A DNA stretch of 9,906 bases from the NCBI GenBank assembly GCA_023392205.1, contig JAEVZN010000573.1, forward strand, positions 1 to 9,906. Direction: 5' to 3'. The notes below the pieces were generated by a model. It was not told the DNA's origin and did not search any database. It was given only the letters and a program-made list of their open reading frames with translations. Shown here one piece after another: positions 6,497-9,906 of this stretch. A program made the translations under genes and the position numbers. How positions within the stretch are numbered: the first letter of the stretch is position 1; every line of letters begins with the position of its first letter. Source of the stretch: Pseudomonadota bacterium. Its GTDB lineage: Bacteria; Pseudomonadota; Alphaproteobacteria; Rhizobiales; Xanthobacteraceae.

Positions 6497-9394
6497 TCAG
6501 GAGGCAGGCCAGAAACGGCTCAGCCCGCCGCTCATCAGATAGAGTGCGGCAAAGTAATACAGGACATACAGCGCGTAGGTCTGCCCGTTGCCGGTATAGA
6601 TGCGGCGCGTCTGTCCGGCGCAAGCGAGCGCGCCGCGCGATACCCCGCCCCAGAACGATTCCACCAGCGGCGGCAGGGAAGCTTCAAGGAACCTGCGATA
6701 AAAGGCATAGAACGCCGAAGCCCACTGCCTGTGCATGGTATCGTCGCGGCCCTCCTGCACGACCTGCGAGCGGCTGCGGCGTCTGTGCACAAACCACGCG
6801 ACAACAAAAAGCAGTATCGACACGGCGACCGCCGTCACCATGACCGGCGCCGGGTTCCAAAAGCCATAGATCATTTCCAGCGACATCCCTTCCCACACCA
6901 AAGTGGAGGCGAAGTACGGATCGATGGCGGCCGAGACGGGATCGATCAGCAACTTGGGATAGAAGGACATCACCAGGATTCCGGCGACCAGCACATATTG
7001 CGGGACGAGAAAGGCAAGCGGCGCCTCCTTCAGTTCGACGCCCGGCTTGCGTTGCGGCCCCAAGAAAACCGCCGACACAATTCGCGCCATATAGAGAAAG
7101 CCGACAAACGTCGCGAGCGCACCGAACATAAGAGGCATGTACCAGCCCTTTTCCATCATCGCGCTGAGCAGAAGCCACTTGCCCCCAAATCCCATCAAGG
7201 GGGGGAGACCTGACATGGCAAGCAACGCAACCGCGGCAATCGCAAAGGTCTGCGGCATGGAGCGGGCGAGCCCGCCCAGTTCGGACAATGTCCGCGTCCC
7301 GGTCCGGATAATCACCGTCGCCGCGACAAGGAACAGAATACCCTTCACAAACATATGGTTGGCGGCGAGATAGAGGGCTGTCACCCAACCCAGATGGCTC
7401 ATCAGCGCGATTGCCGTGACAATATATCCGAGCTGGCTCATGCTGGAATAGGCAAGCATCCGTTTGAAGTCGTCCTGCCGAACGGCAAGGATGGCGCCGG
7501 TCAGCGTTGTCAGCATCCCGATCCAACCGAGCACCAGCGCGAGCTCAAGGGTGACGTTCGACCTAACGGAGATATACGTGCAGACCAGCAGCCCGAACAC
7601 GGCTGCCTTGGTGATGACGGCCGACAACAACGCCGACACTTCATAATCGGCCTCCGCATGTGCGGCCGGCAGCCAGATGTGAACGCCGAGTGCAGCGACC
7701 TTGATGAGGCACGCAATGCCGAGCAACACGAACGCCAGATTGCTCTCCGGGCCGGCCATACGCAGCACGTCAAGGGACACACTTCCACTCACCGCATACG
7801 ACAGCGCGAAACCCGCCAGCAGGAACTTCGCCGACGCGATTGAAAACAGAAGATAGACAAAGGCGGCCGACTCGGCCTTGCGCTCGCGTACAATGAGAAA
7901 ATATGCCGAGAGCGAGACCAACTCCCAGATGAAAAAGAATTCGAGGCTGGTTGTGCACCGAGGCAGTGCCACAAGCGACAAAAGTGTGATGACCAGCATC
8001 GGATAGAAGCCAGGCCGCACGTCATTGCGGTAGAGACAAGCCACCGAGAGAACCGATCCCCCGGCATACAGCAAAACGGCAAATAGATAGCCGATGCCGG
8101 ACAGATCGCGGATGACCCAGGCGTCTGCCGGTAAAACGATAGCGAGGACGAGCAGGCCTTTGGCCCGGCCGGACCACCCATCTACGAGATACACGGCAAG
8201 GCCCGCGAGAAGCGGCAAATAGACCCAAAGCGCTGACAGCCCGGCCAGCACCGAAGCGGCAAGTCCGCCGCATGCGAGCAAGATAGCGGCCGCGCCAGCT
8301 GCACAGAGCGCGGCCCGGTCCGGCGCCGGATCAGCCGTGCGGTCCGTACTGATGACGACCCGGCCAAACCAACGAAAAAGGTAAGCGACTTCCGGGAGCG
8401 AGCCGATAAGGATCGCAACGATCCAGCCAAATCCCTCATTGGCGGCAAGATCAAGTACGAGATGCCATTTCGCCCAGAATCCCGGAAACGGCGGGAAGCC
8501 AGAAATTGCGGCCAGCAAAACGGCGAAGACAAGTATTGCTGTCGGGCGCCCTGCGAGGGCCCCCCAGTCGTCAAGGCGTTCCTTGCCGACATAAGCCGCA
8601 AGCCAGAACAACCCGGCTTTGGCAAACAGGTGATTGACGAACAGCGCACCGACGACGAACAGCGTCGTCGCCTCTGCAGCGGTTCGATAAAGGAGAACCG
8701 CCGCCATGGTCATCAGCGCCATCTGTCCGATCGACGAATAGCCGAGCAAGCGCTGCGCCTTTGTCTGGCTCAGGCCGACCAGATTGGAAGCGATGAAAGT
8801 GACGGCACAAAGGGCGGCAATCAGGGTAAGCTTACCCTCGAACAACGGCAGCAAGTTCAGAAATGCGACAAATATGCCGGCCGATACGCCGACCGAAATC
8901 AGAGCCGCTACGCGACCCGGAGCCGTCTCATAGACATCCAGTCCCCATCCGTTGGCGGGAAACGGCTTCAGTTCAACAAGCAGACAGGCCAGCAGGAACA
9001 CGATCGCCGCGAACCCGAACGGCCCCGCAATCGTGTCACGCGCCGCGATCAGTTCGTCGATATTGAGAAGGCCGGAACTGTAATAGATGAGCGCTGTTCC
9101 GAACAGGAAAAATATGGAGGCAATAACCGTCGAGAGGACGAATTTGAAGGCCGCCGAGAGGGCTTCCGAGGTATCGCGAAGACCCAGCAACCCGAAAGTG
9201 CCGATCGACACAATCTCCAGAAAGACAAAGAGATTGAAGAGATCGCGGGTCATGATCATGCCCTGTATGCCCATCACGAGGATCACATACAGAAGCTGCA
9301 CATTGTATTTCGCGCGCAGGAATTGCGGAGCGCCGAGCAGCGCAACAACACTTACACAAAAGGTAAAGAGCACCTCCCGCAGTCCAAGGCGCAA
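6497..9394 (-). CDS. Fused double MrpD/NuoN-like antiporter subunit, main part after an in-frame stop
   Basis: Polytopic inner-membrane protein of the proton_antipo_M family (NuoL/M/N, MrpA/D, HyfB), here two antiporter modules in one chain, with 965 codons from a TTG at 9394. Module 1 (to about 345) has the TM5 Glu60 (NLFVFLEIVS), NHLFAK (254-259) and TM12-type Lys309 (GFWAKW). Module 2 (about 390-830) has Glu491, Lys565, Lys596, NHMFVK (679-684) and Lys739, the full proton-path set. The tail (about 830-965) has a transmembrane span, a basic linker, an amphipathic stretch and a last helix (QTYALYVLYYF), as in HyfB/NuoL relatives. The frame runs unbroken upstream to the TAA at 9404-9406 and then into the 9404-9622 piece; intact, the product would be about 1041 residues. 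The TTG has no ribosome binding site, and this part alone lacks TM1 and TM2. It is last in its unit, 198 bases before the FAH gene. Confidence 0.85.
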   Translation of the reverse strand: MRLGLREVLFTFCVSVVALLGAPQFLRAKYNVQLLYVILVMGIQGMIMTRDLFNLFVFLEIVSIGTFGLLGLRDTSEALSAAFKFVLSTVIASIFFLFGTALIYYSSGLLNIDELIAARDTIAGPFGFAAIVFLLACLLVELKPFPANGWGLDVYETAPGRVAALISVGVSAGIFVAFLNLLPLFEGKLTLIAALCAVTFIASNLVGLSQTKAQRLLGYSSIGQMALMTMAAVLLYRTAAEATTLFVVGALFVNHLFAKAGLFWLAAYVGKERLDDWGALAGRPTAILVFAVLLAAISGFPPFPGFWAKWHLVLDLAANEGFGWIVAILIGSLPEVAYLFRWFGRVVISTDRTADPAPDRAALCAAGAAAILLACGGLAASVLAGLSALWVYLPLLAGLAVYLVDGWSGRAKGLLVLAIVLPADAWVIRDLSGIGYLFAVLLYAGGSVLSVACLYRNDVRPGFYPMLVITLLSLVALPRCTTSLEFFFIWELVSLSAYFLIVRERKAESAAFVYLLFSIASAKFLLAGFALSYAVSGSVSLDVLRMAGPESNLAFVLLGIACLIKVAALGVHIWLPAAHAEADYEVSALLSAVITKAAVFGLLVCTYISVRSNVTLELALVLGWIGMLTTLTGAILAVRQDDFKRMLAYSSMSQLGYIVTAIALMSHLGWVTALYLAANHMFVKGILFLVAATVIIRTGTRTLSELGGLARSMPQTFAIAAVALLAMSGLPPLMGFGGKWLLLSAMMEKGWYMPLMFGALATFVGFLYMARIVSAVFLGPQRKPGVELKEAPLAFLVPQYVLVAGILVMSFYPKLLIDPVSAAIDPYFASTLVWEGMSLEMIYGFWNPAPVMVTAVAVSILLFVVAWFVHRRRSRSQVVQEGRDDTMHRQWASAFYAFYRRFLEASLPPLVESFWGGVSRGALACAGQTRRIYTGNGQTYALYVLYYFAALYLMSGGLSRFWPAS

Positions 9395-9403
9395 ACTGAT
9401 TGC

Positions 9404-9622
9404 TTAGGGTGGCACCGATCCACCGGTGAAGATTTCAAAGGGTGGCGCGCCCGAATAAAGCCGGAACAGAGCCACGCCCGAGATCGCCGTCATCAGAACC
9501 AGAACAAGCAGAAAGGCCGCACGCACCCATAATGTCCCGAACCGATTCAGGATCGGCATCAGGAAGCCGGTGCCGAGCCCCGCAATGAAAATATTCAGAG
9601 GATGTAGAAGGCTCTCTACCAT
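9404..9622 (-). CDS. N-terminal fragment of the MrpD/NuoN-like subunit, ended by in-frame TAA
   Basis: These 72 residues hold two predicted membrane helices (about 9-27 and 32-56) followed by GAPPFEIFTGGSVPP. This is where MrpD/NuoN proteins have their first two helices and a PPFGI-type loop leading into TM3. The TAA at 9404-9406 falls in that loop, and the same frame resumes at once with AISLRLGLREVLF, the expected start of TM3. The ATG at 9622 overlaps the end of the MrpC-like gene by 7 bases (9616-9622), pointing to translational coupling, so this is the authentic start of the fused gene. As it stands the fragment could not form an antiporter. A TAC or TAT tyrosine codon is one base away from TAA. 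Read it together with 6497-9394 as one interrupted gene, probably a pseudogene or a sequence error, unless both pieces are made and associate. Confidence 0.8.
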   Translation of the reverse strand: MVESLLHPLNIFIAGLGTGFLMPILNRFGTLWVRAAFLLVLVLMTAISGVALFRLYSGAPPFEIFTGGSVPP

Positions 9623-9906
9623 TTCGAATCCGTGAAGGCATCGATGGAGAGCGTCCCCTCGGCTTGATAAAGTCGTATGGCATAGGCCAGCATAATGGCC
9701 GTCACCGCGAGGCCGATGACAATGGCCGTCACCACAAGCGCCAACGGAATGGGGTCAACCGCACGTGTCAGCGCTTGCGACGGAGTCAACGCGGCATCGA
9801 TGATGGGAGCCGTCCCGCCCGCGATATATCCGATCGACACCAATACGATGTGGATGCCGGTATCAACCAGCGATACCCCGATGATAATGCGCAGGATATT
9901 CCGATG
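9616..9906 (-). CDS. MrpC/NuoK-like membrane subunit, N-terminus beyond window edge
   Basis: Small three-helix subunit of Mrp-type cation/proton antiporters, homologous to complex I NuoK. It sits between the MrpD-like subunits and the rest of the complex. The 96 residues seen are open to base 9906, and family members have about 110-125, so roughly 20-30 N-terminal residues are missing. Hallmarks are RNILRIIIGVSL followed by a helix (IHIVLVSIGYI), a loop with DPIPLALVVTAIVIG, and the last helix ending AIRLYQ. A TTG in frame at 9843 is not a credible start because the family similarity continues upstream of it. It ends TGG TAG, overlapping the start of the D-like gene. The adjacent MrpC-MrpD order implies that further Mrp-like subunits (MrpB, E, F, G type) lie upstream, beyond the right edge. 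Whether the complex is an antiporter or part of a hydrogenase-like machine is not shown here. Confidence 0.85.
   Translation of the reverse strand, partial: HRNILRIIIGVSLVDTGIHIVLVSIGYIAGGTAPIIDAALTPSQALTRAVDPIPLALVVTAIVIGLAVTAIMLAYAIRLYQAEGTLSIDAFTDSKW

Noticed and set aside
9401..9409. Stop-codon recoding (selenocysteine or pyrrolysine) at the split of the antiporter gene
   Set aside because: The codon is TAA, which is used by neither system, and frameshifting is not needed because both parts share one frame.
8462..9532. Long plus-strand open frame of 356 codons opposite the antiporter gene
   Set aside because: It is rich in Arg, Gln and Glu with no recognisable domain, lies antisense to a clear membrane protein, and spans the region of the true gene; a shadow of GC-rich codon use.

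Overview
The window looks like a chromosomal segment of a GC-rich proteobacterium. The strong GGAGG-type ribosome binding sites, the codon use and the mix of aromatic-catabolism genes and solute-binding proteins suggest an alphaproteobacterium of the Hyphomicrobiales (Bradyrhizobium, Rhodopseudomonas or Afipia type). That placement is inference from style. I see no rRNA, tRNA, insertion sequence, CRISPR array or phage gene.

Left part (1-4628): a run of minus-strand genes that read like a catabolic and uptake operon. In transcription order they are a small YciI-type protein (3906-4274), a beta-hydroxyacid dehydrogenase of the 3-hydroxyisobutyrate dehydrogenase family (3011-3880), a two-domain extradiol ring-cleavage dioxygenase of the VOC superfamily (2098-2985), and a branched-chain-amino-acid-type ABC substrate-binding protein with a Tat-like leader (747-2018). 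After a 245-base gap comes the N-terminal half of a TRAP-transporter DctP-type binding protein, cut by the window edge (1-501). The first three genes are 25 bases apart. A perfect 8-bp stem-loop separates the dioxygenase from the ABC binding protein.

Middle (4629-6298): a TetR/AcrR-family regulator is divergent from the operon across a 354-base intergenic region holding an imperfect 18-bp palindrome, a plausible operator. It converges with a minus-strand fumarylacetoacetate hydrolase (FAH) family gene. Dioxygenase, FAH-family enzyme, dehydrogenase and binding proteins together suggest import and meta-type ring cleavage of an aromatic acid. The substrate cannot be named from the sequence, and no permease, ATPase or TRAP membrane subunit lies inside the window.

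Right part (6497-9906): a separate minus-strand gene set for a membrane ion-translocating complex related to Mrp antiporters and complex I. It has a NuoK/MrpC-like subunit, partial at the right edge, overlapping by 7 bases a very long MrpD/NuoN-like gene with two antiporter modules fused head to tail and a HyfB/NuoL-like C-terminal tail. This gene carries an in-frame TAA codon at 9404-9406, about 73 codons in, splitting it into a 72-residue N-terminal piece and a 965-codon remainder. The reading frame and protein similarity continue on both sides of the stop, so this is a recent nonsense mutation, a sequence error, or an unusual split gene. The split, together with the altered lysines of the first module, is the most notable observation in the window.
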